Shown piece after piece: positions 8,216-16,459 of a stretch of DNA of 19,829 nt. The DNA is from an uncultured Enterobacter sp. (GTDB lineage: Bacteria; Pseudomonadota; Gammaproteobacteria; Enterobacterales; Enterobacteriaceae). The first letter of the stretch is position 1. Every line of letters begins with the position of its first letter. Location: NCBI GenBank assembly GCA_946477805.1, contig CAMKZP010000015.1:1-19829 (forward strand), read 5' to 3'. The position numbers and the translations under genes were made by a program. The notes below the pieces were generated by a model that saw nothing but the letters and a program-made list of their open reading frames with translations, made no database searches and had not been told where the DNA came from.

Positions 8216-8333
8216 CCCCTCACCCTGGCCCTCTCCCCGGAGGGGCGAGGGGATGGTTCACTGCTCGCATTATTTTGTGGGGATCCCTCAGCCCCGTGGG
8301 AAAGGGCCAGATTGAGGGCATCAGACCGCACCT
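8216..8333. repeat. Dispersed CCCTCACCC / GTGCGGT repeat, composite copy downstream of envZ
   Basis: The plus strand reads CCCCTCACCC then CCCTCTCCCC with a partly complementary GGGGCGAGGGG tail (8216-8254). The minus strand across 8286-8333 reads GGTGCGGTCTGATGCCCTCA, then GGCCCTTTCCCACGGGG. The same words recur at 13534-13629 and 19294-19340. Together with 7841-8215 this fills the gap between pckA and envZ. No clear U-run terminator for the ompR-envZ message is visible, so the hairpins here may take that role. Confidence 0.65.
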
Positions 8334-8340
8334 TTGAGGC

Positions 8341-9687
8341 TTAACTCTCTTTCACCTGCCCCCGCGTTACCGGCACCGGCAGCCATGCGCGAATGCGTAA
8401 ACCGCCCCGCTCGCTGGTACCAATCTCCAGCAGGCCGTTATGGTTATCCACAATACGCTGCACGATCGCCAGGCCTAAGCCGGTTCCGCTGGTGCTGCGC
8501 GCGCTGTCGCCGCGCACAAACGGCTGGAACAGATGCTTGCGCTGCTCGGGCTTGATGCCCGGGCCATCGTCTTCCACCTGGAACCAGGCGCGGTTGAGCT
8601 CAGACCCGCTGCTGACTTTGATCCAGCCGTTACCGTAGCGGGCCGCGTTAACCACCATATTAGCCACGGCGCGTTTAATGGAGAGTGGGTGCATACGCAC
8701 CTGAATTTCCCCGACCTGTAGGTCGGTCTCTATCTCGCGCTCGTAGCCGCTTTCTGCCGCAACCACCTCTCCCAGCACCGCGTTCAGGTCGGCCTTCTCC
8801 ATTGGCATCTCCTGCCCGGTGCGCAGGTAGTCGATGAACTGCTCGATGATGGCATTACACTCTTCGATGTCCTTGTTAATGGACTCGGCGAGGTAACCGT
8901 CCTCTTCGCCCATCATCTCCGTCGCCAGGCGGATACGCGTCAGCGGCGTGCGCAGGTCATGGCTGACGCCCGCCATCAGCAGCGTACGGTCATCCGCCAG
9001 CTGCTTCACGCCCGCCGCCATATGGTTGAAGGCGCGCGTTACCGAGCGCACTTCAGACGCGCCATACTCGCGCAGCGGCGGCGGAATGATCCCTTTACCG
9101 ACCTGCAGCGCTGCGTGCTCCAGGTCGACCAGCGGTCGGTTCTGAATACGAATAAACAGCCACGCGCCCCCTATCGCCAGCAGCATGATGGCAAGGGTGT
9201 AGCGGAACAGCGGCGAGAAGTCGCCCTGGTGGATTTCGGTGAGCGGAACGCGCACCCAGATGTTGGGGGAGAGCCAGGTTTTCAGCCAGACGACAGGCGA
9301 GCTTTTGTTGACCTCAACGCGCACTTCCGTTGGGCCACCCAGCTGCTGCGCCATCTGCTGGCTCAGGAATTCATAGTGCTGCGCCCAGCGCAGGCCCGCG
9401 TCTTCCGCCGCTTCATTCGAGTAGAGCGATATGCCCAGCTCGCGGTAGATTTCGCGGCGAAACGCCGGGGGAACAACCAGCTGCGTGCCGTCCTCCAGCT
9501 GCAGCTTGTCGGTCATCAGCATACGGACCTCGTATGCCAGGACCTTATTAAACTGCTGGAGGCTGGGCAGGATCGCAAAGTTCAGCACGACCAGGTAGGT
9601 CGTCACCAGGCTGACGAACAGCAGGGTGACGATCAGCAGCAGGGTACGGGCAAACGAGCTTCGCGGCGAGAAGCGCATTCGCCTCAT
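8341..9687 (-). CDS. envZ: EnvZ, osmosensing histidine kinase/phosphatase
   Basis: EnvZ is the inner-membrane sensor that phosphorylates and dephosphorylates OmpR in response to osmolarity, acid and MzrA. The 448 residues (E. coli 450) show a first membrane helix (about 16-46, TLLLIVTLLFVSLVTTYLVV), a periplasmic domain (about 47-160), a second helix (about 163-179, LAIMLLAIGGAWLFI), HAMP, the DHp helix with phosphoacceptor H243 in GVSHDLRTPLTR, and the catalytic domain with N-box NMVVNAARYG, G1 DDGPGI and G2 GTGLGL. The ATG overlaps the ompR stop by 4 bases (ATGA), so translation is coupled and EnvZ is made in low amounts. The C-terminal few residues differ from E. coli, which is common. Confidence 0.99.
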   Translation of the reverse strand: MRRMRFSPRSSFARTLLLIVTLLFVSLVTTYLVVLNFAILPSLQQFNKVLAYEVRMLMTDKLQLEDGTQLVVPPAFRREIYRELGISLYSNEAAEDAGLRWAQHYEFLSQQMAQQLGGPTEVRVEVNKSSPVVWLKTWLSPNIWVRVPLTEIHQGDFSPLFRYTLAIMLLAIGGAWLFIRIQNRPLVDLEHAALQVGKGIIPPPLREYGASEVRSVTRAFNHMAAGVKQLADDRTLLMAGVSHDLRTPLTRIRLATEMMGEEDGYLAESINKDIEECNAIIEQFIDYLRTGQEMPMEKADLNAVLGEVVAAESGYEREIETDLQVGEIQVRMHPLSIKRAVANMVVNAARYGNGWIKVSSGSELNRAWFQVEDDGPGIKPEQRKHLFQPFVRGDSARSTSGTGLGLAIVQRIVDNHNGLLEIGTSERGGLRIRAWLPVPVTRGQVKES

Positions 9688-10403
9688 GCTTTAGAGCCGT
9701 CCGGGACAAATACGTAGCCCAGACCCCACACGGTCTGAATATAACGAGGATGCGCCGGATCTTCTTCCACCATGCGGCGCAGACGGGAAATCTGCACGTC
9801 GATGGAACGTTCCATTGCGGAGTATTCACGACCGCGCGCCAGGTTCATCAGCTTGTCGCGGGAGAGCGGCTCGCGCGGGTGGCTGACCAGCGCTTTCAGT
9901 ACCGCGAACTCGCCGCTGGTGAGCGGCATAGGCTCATCTTCACGGAACATCTCGCGGGTGCCGAGGTTCAGCTTGAACTTACCGAATGCAATGACCGCTT
10001 CTTCCTGCGACGGCGCGCCCGGCAGCTCGTTCGCCTGACGACGCAGCACGGCGCGAATGCGCGCCAGCAGCTCACGCGGGTTAAACGGTTTTGGAATGTA
10101 GTCGTCCGCGCCGATTTCGAGGCCCACGATACGGTCAACCTCTTCGCCCTTCGCCGTCACCATAATGATCGGCATCGGGTTGCTCTGGCTGCGCAGACGG
10201 CGGCAGATGGAAAGCCCGTCTTCGCCGGGCAGCATCAGATCGAGCACCATCAGGTGGAAAGATTCACGGGTCAGCAGACGATCCATCTGCTCAGCGTTCG
10301 CGACGCTACGAACCTGGAAGCCCTGCTCGGTCAGATAACGCTCAAGCAGCGCGCGCAGGCGCATGTCGTCATCCACGACCAGAATTTTGTAGTTCTCTTG
10401 CAT
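9684..10403 (-). CDS. ompR: OmpR, response regulator of the EnvZ/OmpR system
   Basis: OmpR is the DNA-binding partner of EnvZ and controls ompF, ompC and many other genes. The protein appears essentially identical to the E. coli one as I recall it, 239 residues. The receiver domain (about 1-120) has acidic pocket D11-D13 in VVDDDMRL, phosphoacceptor D55 in LMVLDLMLPGEDG, T83 in MVTAKGEE and K105 in YIPKPF. The C-terminal winged helix (about 135-235) includes SAMERSIDVQISRLRRM and the hairpin TVWGLGYVF. A longer in-frame start at 10418 would add GVHT-like residues; I chose 10403 (MQENYK) because GGGAG lies 9 bases upstream and the length matches the family. It is the first gene of the ompR-envZ operon. 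Confidence 0.99.
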   Translation of the reverse strand: MQENYKILVVDDDMRLRALLERYLTEQGFQVRSVANAEQMDRLLTRESFHLMVLDLMLPGEDGLSICRRLRSQSNPMPIIMVTAKGEEVDRIVGLEIGADDYIPKPFNPRELLARIRAVLRRQANELPGAPSQEEAVIAFGKFKLNLGTREMFREDEPMPLTSGEFAVLKALVSHPREPLSRDKLMNLARGREYSAMERSIDVQISRLRRMVEEDPAHPRYIQTVWGLGYVFVPDGSKA

Positions 10404-10482
10404 TGTGTGTACTCCCAAAGGTTCGGATAGTCTTTGTAACAGCGTATTCTAAAAAAGTGCACGTATTCGACCAGCAAATTCT

Positions 10483-10511
10483 GGTATAAATTCTAGTCGA
10501 AATTGTTACAA
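10483..10511 (-). promoter_or_regulatory. Candidate ompR promoter
   Basis: On the minus strand TTGTAA (plus 10506-10511) and TATACC (plus 10483-10488) are separated by 17 bases, with start of transcription expected near 10476, some 70 bases ahead of ompR. Each hexamer matches consensus at 4 of 6, so this is moderate. The region is AT-rich. A 9-bp inverted repeat, TTTGTAACA (10433-10441) and TGTTACAAA (10504-10512), brackets it. Confidence 0.35.
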
Positions 10512-10629
10512 AGCATATTTAACAGCAGCTTATCTGCTTATTTCATCACATAACTCATTATTAATCCTGTCTGTTACACTGTGTGGTACGTAATGTGCGT
10601 AACACGGAACCGGCAGCAAAGGCTTTACC

Positions 10630-11103
10630 ATGAAAACGCCCCTGATCACCCGCGAAGGGTACGAAAAGCTCAAAAAAGAGATGGATTACCTGTGGCGCGA
10701 GGAGCGCCCCGAAGTGACCAAAAAGGTCACCTGGGCGGCGAGCCTGGGCGATCGCAGCGAAAATGCGGACTATCAGTACAATAAAAAGCGGCTGCGGGAA
10801 ATCGACCGCCGGGTGCGCTATCTGACGAAATGCCTGGAGAACCTGAAAATTGTCGATTACTCCCCGCAGCAGGAGGGCAAAGTGTTCTTCGGTGCCTGGG
10901 TGGAGATCGAAAACGACGACGGCAACACCCTGCGCTTTCGCATTGTCGGCTACGATGAAATTTTTGGTCGTAAGGATTACATCTCTATCGATTCGCCAAT
11001 GGCCCGCGCGCTGCTGAAAAAGGAAGTCGGCGATTTGGCCGTCGTCCAGACCCCGTCCGGCGAAGCGAGCTGGTACGTGAACGAAATCGCGTACGTTAAA
11101 TAG
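10630..11103 (+). CDS. greB: GreB, transcript cleavage factor
   Basis: GreB enters the secondary channel of RNA polymerase and stimulates endonucleolytic cleavage of backtracked RNA, rescuing stalled complexes. The 157 residues match the family (E. coli 158). The N-terminal coiled coil (about 1-75) carries the tip acidic pair D41 and E44 in LGDRSENADY, which hold the catalytic Mg. The C-terminal FKBP-like domain follows (VFFGAWVEIENDDGNTL to the end). The basic patch typical of GreB, as opposed to GreA, is suggested by KKRLREIDRRVR. AAAGG (10618-10622) lies 7 bases before the ATG. It diverges from ompR over a 226-base gap and is followed 87 bases later by tex. Confidence 0.98.
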   Translation: MKTPLITREGYEKLKKEMDYLWREERPEVTKKVTWAASLGDRSENADYQYNKKRLREIDRRVRYLTKCLENLKIVDYSPQQEGKVFFGAWVEIENDDGNTLRFRIVGYDEIFGRKDYISIDSPMARALLKKEVGDLAVVQTPSGEASWYVNEIAYVK

Positions 11104-11190
11104 TCCGAGAGCGCCCTCCCCGGCTGGCATTTTGCCGTGTCAGCCCGTATAACTATCCCCTGATTTTTCGACTCAACAGATGATAAAGCC

Positions 11191-13521
11191 ATGATGAAAG
11201 ATTCGCTCTGCCGCATTATTGCGGGTGATATTCAGGCCAGAGCCGAACAGGTAGAAGCTGCCGTTCGCCTGCTTGATGAAGGGAACACCGTGCCGTTTAT
11301 TGCACGCTATCGTAAGGAAGTCACCGGTGGTCTTGATGACACGCAGCTGCGTAACCTGGAGACCCGCCTGGGCTACCTGCGCGAGCTGGAAGACCGACGT
11401 CAGGCGATCCTCAAATCCATTGGCGAACAGGGCAAGCTGACCAGCGAGCTGGAAAACGCCATCAATGGCACCCTGAGCAAAACCGAATTAGAAGATCTCT
11501 ATCTGCCGTATAAGCCGAAGCGCCGCACGCGCGGGCAGATTGCGATTGAAGCTGGCCTTGAGCCGCTGGCCGATCTGCTGTGGACCGCGCCGTCTCACGA
11601 CCCGGAAACCGAAGCCGCCAGATTTATCGACGCCGACAAGGGTGTGGCAGATACCAAAGCCGCGCTGGATGGCGCCCGCTACATCCTGATGGAGCGCTTC
11701 GCCGAAGACGCCGCCCTGCTCGCCAAAGTGCGTGACTATCTGTGGAAGAATGCCCATATCGTCTCTACCGTAGTGGCAGGCAAAGAGGAAGAAGGGGCGA
11801 AATTCCGCGACTACTTCGATCACCATGAACCTATCTCTACCGCCCCTTCTCACCGCGCGCTGGCGATGTTCCGCGGCCGCAACGAGGGCGTGCTGCAGCT
11901 CTCCCTGAACGCTGACCCGCAGTTTGACGAGCCGCCGAAAGAGAGCCACTGCGAGCAGATCATCACCGACCACCTCGGCCTGCGCCTGAACAACGCTCCG
12001 GCAGACGGCTGGCGTAAGGGCGTGGTGAGCTGGACCTGGCGCATCAAGGTGCTGATGCACCTCGAAACCGAGCTGATGGGCACCGTGCGCGAGCGCGCCG
12101 AAGACGAAGCGATCAATGTGTTCGCCCGCAACCTGCACGACCTGCTGATGGCCGCTCCTGCGGGCCTGCGCGCCACGATGGGTCTCGATCCGGGCCTGCG
12201 TACCGGCGTGAAGGTGGCCGTGGTTGACGGCACCGGCAAGCTGGTCGCGACCGACACCATCTACCCCCACACCGGCCAGGCGGCGAAGGCAGCCGTCGCG
12301 GTCGCGGCGCTGTGTGAAAAATATAACGTTGAGCTGGTCGCCATCGGCAACGGTACGGCGTCCCGTGAAACCGAGCGTTTCTATCTGGACGTGCAGAAGC
12401 AGTTCCCGAAAGTGACGGCGCAGAAAGTGATCGTCAGCGAAGCGGGCGCATCCGTTTATTCCGCCTCCGAGCTGGCGGCGCAGGAGTTCCCGGACCTGGA
12501 CGTCTCCCTGCGCGGCGCGGTCTCTATCGCCCGTCGCCTGCAGGATCCGCTGGCGGAGCTGGTGAAAATCGATCCGAAATCTATCGGCGTGGGCCAGTAT
12601 CAGCACGACGTCAGCCAGACGCAGCTGGCGCGCAAGCTGGATGCGGTAGTGGAAGACTGCGTAAACGCCGTTGGCGTAGACCTGAACACCGCCTCCGTTC
12701 CCCTGCTGACCCGCGTGGCGGGCCTGACCCGCATGATGGCGCAGAACATCGTCGCCTGGCGCGATGAGAACGGCCAGTTCCAGAACCGTCAGCAGCTGCT
12801 GAAGGTGAGCCGTCTTGGGCCGAAAGCCTTTGAGCAGTGCGCGGGCTTCCTGCGCATCAACCACGGCGATAACCCGCTGGATGCGTCTACCGTTCACCCG
12901 GAAGCCTATCCTGTGGTGGAGCGTATTCTGGCCGCGACCGAGCAGGCGCTGAAAGACCTGATGGGCGACAGCAGCGCGCTGCGCAGCCTGAAGGCGTCAG
13001 ATTTCACCGACGAGCAGTTTGGCGTGCCTACGGTGACCGATATCATCAAGGAGCTGGAAAAGCCGGGCCGCGATCCGCGTCCTGAGTTTAAAACCGCCAC
13101 CTTTGCCGACGGCGTGGAGACTATGAACGATCTGCTGCCGGGCATGGTGCTGGAAGGCGCGGTCACTAACGTCACCAACTTTGGCGCGTTTGTCGATATC
13201 GGCGTGCACCAGGACGGCCTGGTCCATATCTCCTCCCTTGCCGACAAGTTCGTTGAAGACCCGCACACCGTGGTTAAAGCGGGCGACATCGTGAAGGTGA
13301 AAGTGCTGGAGGTAGATCTACAGCGCAAGCGCATCGCGTTAACTATGCGTCTGGACGAGCAGCCCGGTGAAACCAACGCCCGCCGCGGCGGCAACGGCGG
13401 CGGGCGCGAGCAGCAGCGTCCGGCCGCAAAAGCCGCTAAACCGCGCGGGCGTGAGGCCCAGCCGGCGGGCAACAGCGCGATGATGGATGCGCTGGCGGCG
13501 GCGATGGGTAAAAAACGCTAA
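11191..13521 (+). CDS. yhgF: Tex/YhgF, S1-domain nucleic-acid-binding transcription accessory protein
   Basis: Tex is a conserved cytosolic protein related to eukaryotic Spt6 that binds single-stranded nucleic acid and influences transcription; its exact task in enterobacteria is unsettled. The 776 residues (E. coli 773) show an N-terminal helical/HTH-rich region, a YqgF/RNase H-like domain starting near 330 (MGLDPGLRTGVKVAVVDG), helix-hairpin-helix repeats near 492-565 (VGVDLNTASVPLL, LLKVSRLGPKAFEQ), and an S1 domain near 645-720 (GAVTNVTNFGAFVDIGVHQD). A low-complexity Gly/Arg/Ala tail follows before the conserved end MMDALAAAMGKKR. Two adjacent ATGs (11191, 11194) are possible starts and no strong ribosome-binding site is visible. 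It may be co-transcribed with greB. Confidence 0.97.
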   Translation: MMKDSLCRIIAGDIQARAEQVEAAVRLLDEGNTVPFIARYRKEVTGGLDDTQLRNLETRLGYLRELEDRRQAILKSIGEQGKLTSELENAINGTLSKTELEDLYLPYKPKRRTRGQIAIEAGLEPLADLLWTAPSHDPETEAARFIDADKGVADTKAALDGARYILMERFAEDAALLAKVRDYLWKNAHIVSTVVAGKEEEGAKFRDYFDHHEPISTAPSHRALAMFRGRNEGVLQLSLNADPQFDEPPKESHCEQIITDHLGLRLNNAPADGWRKGVVSWTWRIKVLMHLETELMGTVRERAEDEAINVFARNLHDLLMAAPAGLRATMGLDPGLRTGVKVAVVDGTGKLVATDTIYPHTGQAAKAAVAVAALCEKYNVELVAIGNGTASRETERFYLDVQKQFPKVTAQKVIVSEAGASVYSASELAAQEFPDLDVSLRGAVSIARRLQDPLAELVKIDPKSIGVGQYQHDVSQTQLARKLDAVVEDCVNAVGVDLNTASVPLLTRVAGLTRMMAQNIVAWRDENGQFQNRQQLLKVSRLGPKAFEQCAGFLRINHGDNPLDASTVHPEAYPVVERILAATEQALKDLMGDSSALRSLKASDFTDEQFGVPTVTDIIKELEKPGRDPRPEFKTATFADGVETMNDLLPGMVLEGAVTNVTNFGAFVDIGVHQDGLVHISSLADKFVEDPHTVVKAGDIVKVKVLEVDLQRKRIALTMRLDEQPGETNARRGGNGGGREQQRPAAKAAKPRGREAQPAGNSAMMDALAAAMGKKR

Positions 13522-13533
13522 CGTTATAAATTT

Positions 13534-13629
13534 GCCCCTCACCCTAACCCTCTCCCCATAGGGGAGAGGGGACTGTACGGTGCGGTCTTTTCCCCCTCGC
13601 CCCTTTGGGGAGAAGGCTGGGGTGAGGGG
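13534..13629. repeat. Dispersed CCCTCACCC / GTGCGGT repeat, copy between tex and feoA
   Basis: An outer stem CCCCTCACCC (13535-13544) with GGGTGAGGGG (13620-13629) encloses a perfect inner stem CCCTCTCCCC (13548-13557) with GGGGAGAGGG (13561-13570) on a 3-base ATA loop, the word GGTGCGGTCT (13579-13588) and a second small CCCC/GGGG hairpin near 13600. It begins 13 bases after the tex stop. It may stabilise or end the tex message. The remaining gap to feoA is AT-rich and holds the regulatory sites listed separately. Confidence 0.75.
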
Positions 13630-13740
13630 AAAAATAATACCGTTATATATGAAACCGATTGCATATCCATATTTAAACCGCTAATTATCACCCCATTAAC
13701 AAATACCCCTCTTTTTATTTTCACCTCAATTCCGCAAATA

Positions 13741-13754
13741 TTGAGCAAGGTCAA
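13741..13754 (+). promoter_or_regulatory. FNR-like site upstream of feoA
   Basis: TTGAGCAAGGTCAA matches the FNR core TTGAT-N4-ATCAA at 8 of 10 positions, with the two conserved TTGA/TCAA halves perfect. Activation of feoABC by FNR under anaerobiosis, when ferrous iron is available, is established for E. coli. The site is 132 bases ahead of the feoA start. Confidence 0.65.
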
Positions 13755-13811
13755 ACCGGCCGCAAATTAATACCGCTAACAACATTCCGTCACAGTTTTA
13801 TTATTGCTGAT

Positions 13812-13830
13812 AAAAACTATTCTCATTATC
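13812..13830 (-). promoter_or_regulatory. Fur-box-like site upstream of feoA
   Basis: Read on the minus strand this 19-base window starts GATAATGAGAAT and matches the remembered 19-base Fur box at 14 positions. It lies downstream of the FNR-like site and 43 bases ahead of the feoA ATG, suited to repression by Fur-Fe(II). Fur control of feo is well known; occupancy here is inferred. Confidence 0.65.
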
Positions 13831-13872
13831 ATCGTGGTGTAGATTATTTAACCTCTCGTGGAATCAGGCGCT

Positions 13873-14100
13873 ATGCAATTCACTCCAGACAGTGCATGGA
13901 AAATTACCGGTTTTACCCGTGAAATTAGCCCGGCCTACCGGCAGAAGCTGTTGTCGCTGGGCATGCTGCCCGGCTCATCCTTCCAGGTCGTGCGCGTTGC
14001 CCCGTTAGGCGATCCCGTTCATATCGAAACCCGACGCGTGAATCTGGTACTGCGCAAGAAAGACCTCGCGTTAATTGAAGTCGAAGCTTTATCCCAATAA
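13873..14100 (+). CDS. feoA: FeoA, small SH3-like partner of the ferrous iron transporter
   Basis: FeoA is a small cytosolic protein with an SH3-like beta-barrel needed for efficient FeoB-dependent Fe(II) uptake. The 75 residues (MQFTPDSAWKITGF to the end) match the E. coli length. Conserved features are LSLGMLPGSSFQVVRVAPLGDP and the basic RRVNLVLRKKDLALIEVE end. A longer frame opens at a GTG (13858) five codons earlier, but the ATG at 13873 with AGG about 5 bases upstream gives the family length, so I chose it. It is the first gene of feoABC, 29 bases ahead of feoB. Confidence 0.97.
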   Translation: MQFTPDSAWKITGFTREISPAYRQKLLSLGMLPGSSFQVVRVAPLGDPVHIETRRVNLVLRKKDLALIEVEALSQ

Positions 14101-14129
14101 CACGCCAGCGGCTCAGCGAGTCTATTACA

Positions 14130-16448
14130 ATGAAAAAATTAACTATTGGCTTAATTGGCAATCCTAATTCCGGCAAGACAACCTTATTTAATCAGCTCAC
14201 CGGCGCACGCCAGCGCGTGGGAAACTGGGCAGGCGTGACGGTTGAACGCAAAGAAGGTCAGTTCACGACAACCGACAATCAGGTCACCCTTGTCGACCTG
14301 CCCGGCACCTATTCACTCACCACCATTTCCTCCCAAACCTCTCTCGATGAGCAGATTGCCTGCCACTATATTTTGAGCGGCGACGCGGATTTATTAATTA
14401 ACGTGGTGGACGCCTCTAACCTTGAGCGAAATCTGTATCTCACCCTGCAGCTGCTTGAGCTCGGTATTCCCTGCATCGTGGCGCTCAATATGCTCGACAT
14501 CGCAGAGAAGCAGAAAATGCGCATCGACGTCGACGCCCTCTCCGCTCGTCTGGGGTGCCCGGTGGTGCCGCTGGTCTCTACCCGCGCCCGCGGTATTGAT
14601 GCCCTGAAGCTGGCAATTGACCGCCACGCGGGCAATGCCGACGTTGAGCTGGTGCACTACGCCCAGCCGCTGCTGCGCGAAGCCAGCCTGCTGGCGCAGG
14701 AGATGGACAAGTCCATGCCTGCCAGACAGCGTCAGTGGCTCGGCCTGCAGATGCTGGAGGGCGATATCTACAGCCGCGCCTGTGCCGGTGATGCGGCAGA
14801 CAAACTCGACGTTGCGCTGGCGCGCCTGAGCCGCGAGCTGGACGACCCCGCGCTGCACATCGCGGATGCGCGCTATCAGGCCATTGCCGCTACCTGCGAC
14901 GTGGTCAGCAACGCTCTGACGGCGGAGCCGAGCCGCTTTACCGCCGCCGTGGACAAAATCGTGCTCAACCGTTTTCTCGGTTTACCGGTGTTCTTGCTGG
15001 TGATGTACCTGATGTTCCTGCTCGCCATTAACATCGGCGGCGCGCTCCAGCCCGTGTTTGACGCCGGTTCGGTGGCGATTTTCGTGCACGGCATTCAGTG
15101 GCTGGGCTACACCCTGCACTTCCCGGAGTGGCTGACCATCTTCCTCGCCCAGGGGATCGGCGGGGGTATTAATACCGTTCTGCCGCTGGTGCCGCAGATT
15201 GGCATGATGTACCTGTTCCTCTCCTTCCTGGAAGACTCCGGCTACATGGCGCGCGCGGCCTTCGTGATGGACCGCCTGATGCAGGCGCTGGGGCTGCCGG
15301 GCAAATCCTTCGTGCCGCTGATTGTCGGCTTCGGCTGTAACGTGCCGTCTGTGATGGGGGCGCGCACACTGGATGCGCCGCGCGAGCGCCTGATGACCAT
15401 TATGATGGCGCCGTTTATGTCCTGCGGCGCGCGTCTGGCCATCTTCGCGGTCTTTGCGGCCGCCTTCTTCGGCCAGCAGGGCGCGCTGGCGGTATTCTCG
15501 CTGTACGTGCTGGGCATCGTGATGGCCATCCTGACCGGTCTGATGCTGAAACACACCATCATGCGCGGCGAAGCCTCGCCGTTTGTGATGGAACTGCCGG
15601 TCTACCACGTGCCGCACCTCAAAAGCCTGATTATCCAGACCTGGCAGCGTCTGAAAGGCTTCGTTCTGCGTGCCGGTAAGGTGATTGTCATCGTCAGCAT
15701 TTTCCTGAGCGCGCTCAACAGCTTCACCCTGAGCGGCCAGGCGGCAGACAATATTAACGACTCCGCACTCGCCTCGGTCAGCCGCGCGATCACGCCCGTC
15801 TTTAAGCCTATCGGGGTGCAAGACGATAACTGGCAGGCAACCGTCGGCCTGTTTACGGGCGCGATGGCGAAAGAGGTGGTCGTCGGGACGCTGAACACGC
15901 TCTACACCGCCGAGAACATTCAGGAGCAAGACTTTAATCCGGCAGAGTTTAGCCTGGGCGACGAACTGCTGGGCGCGGTAGAAGAGACCTGGCAGAGCCT
16001 GAAAGACACCTTTAGCCTGAGCGTGCTGGCAAACCCGATCGAAGCCAGCAAAGGCGACGGCGAAATGGCAACGGGCGCGATGGGCGTGATGAGCGAGAAA
16101 TTCGGCAGCGCCTCTGCTGCTTACAGCTACCTGATTTTCGTGCTGCTCTACATTCCGTGCATTTCGGTAATGGGGGCAATTGCCCGCGAGTCGAGCCGCG
16201 GCTGGATGGGCTTCTCGATCCTGTGGGGGCTAAACATCGCCTATTCACTGTCGACGGTCTTCTATCAAACCGTAAACTTCAGCCAGCACCCGCGTTACAG
16301 CCTGGTCTGCATACTGGCGGTGATCCTGTTCAACGTTATCGTGATTGGCCTGCTCCGCCGGGCCCGCAGCCGCGTGGATATCAACCTGCTGGCCACGCGT
16401 AAAACGCCGACCACCTGCTGCGACAGCCCGGCAGGTGACTGTCACTAA
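14130..16448 (+). CDS. feoB: FeoB, GTPase-coupled ferrous iron transporter
   Basis: FeoB is the inner-membrane Fe(II) permease, with an N-terminal G protein domain, a GDI-like helical linker and a polytopic membrane domain. The 772 residues are full length. G motifs are G1 GNPNSGKT (10-17), G2 T37 in GVTVE, G3 DLPG (56-59), G4 NMLD (120-123) and G5 near STR (150-152). The membrane part starts near 285 (FLGLPVFLLVMYLMFLLA) and contains the gate-like segments GFGCNVPSVMGAR and APFMSCGARL with conserved cysteines. A second Gate repeat follows, including AKEVVVGTLNTLY. The C terminus has a CC pair and ends near CH. It lies between feoA and feoC in one operon; the gap to feoC is 11 bases. Confidence 0.99.
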   Translation: MKKLTIGLIGNPNSGKTTLFNQLTGARQRVGNWAGVTVERKEGQFTTTDNQVTLVDLPGTYSLTTISSQTSLDEQIACHYILSGDADLLINVVDASNLERNLYLTLQLLELGIPCIVALNMLDIAEKQKMRIDVDALSARLGCPVVPLVSTRARGIDALKLAIDRHAGNADVELVHYAQPLLREASLLAQEMDKSMPARQRQWLGLQMLEGDIYSRACAGDAADKLDVALARLSRELDDPALHIADARYQAIAATCDVVSNALTAEPSRFTAAVDKIVLNRFLGLPVFLLVMYLMFLLAINIGGALQPVFDAGSVAIFVHGIQWLGYTLHFPEWLTIFLAQGIGGGINTVLPLVPQIGMMYLFLSFLEDSGYMARAAFVMDRLMQALGLPGKSFVPLIVGFGCNVPSVMGARTLDAPRERLMTIMMAPFMSCGARLAIFAVFAAAFFGQQGALAVFSLYVLGIVMAILTGLMLKHTIMRGEASPFVMELPVYHVPHLKSLIIQTWQRLKGFVLRAGKVIVIVSIFLSALNSFTLSGQAADNINDSALASVSRAITPVFKPIGVQDDNWQATVGLFTGAMAKEVVVGTLNTLYTAENIQEQDFNPAEFSLGDELLGAVEETWQSLKDTFSLSVLANPIEASKGDGEMATGAMGVMSEKFGSASAAYSYLIFVLLYIPCISVMGAIARESSRGWMGFSILWGLNIAYSLSTVFYQTVNFSQHPRYSLVCILAVILFNVIVIGLLRRARSRVDINLLATRKTPTTCCDSPAGDCH

Positions 16449-16459
16449 GGGGCATACAG

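Noticed and set aside
10536..10551. Possible CRP site in the ompR-greB gap
   Set aside because: Only the right half (TCACA) matches; the left half has 2 of 5.
11122..11145. Hairpin GGCTGGCA/TGTCAGCC between greB and tex as a terminator
   Set aside because: The stem needs a G-T pair and no T-run follows; greB and tex may be co-transcribed.
11488..12897. 469-residue open frame antisense to tex
   Set aside because: Same shadow pattern: Gln/Arg/His-rich, no recognisable motif, and tex itself is clearly the gene.
14982..15929. 315-residue open frame antisense to feoB
   Set aside because: Composition dominated by His, Gln and Arg with no domain; it mirrors the codon pattern of feoB.
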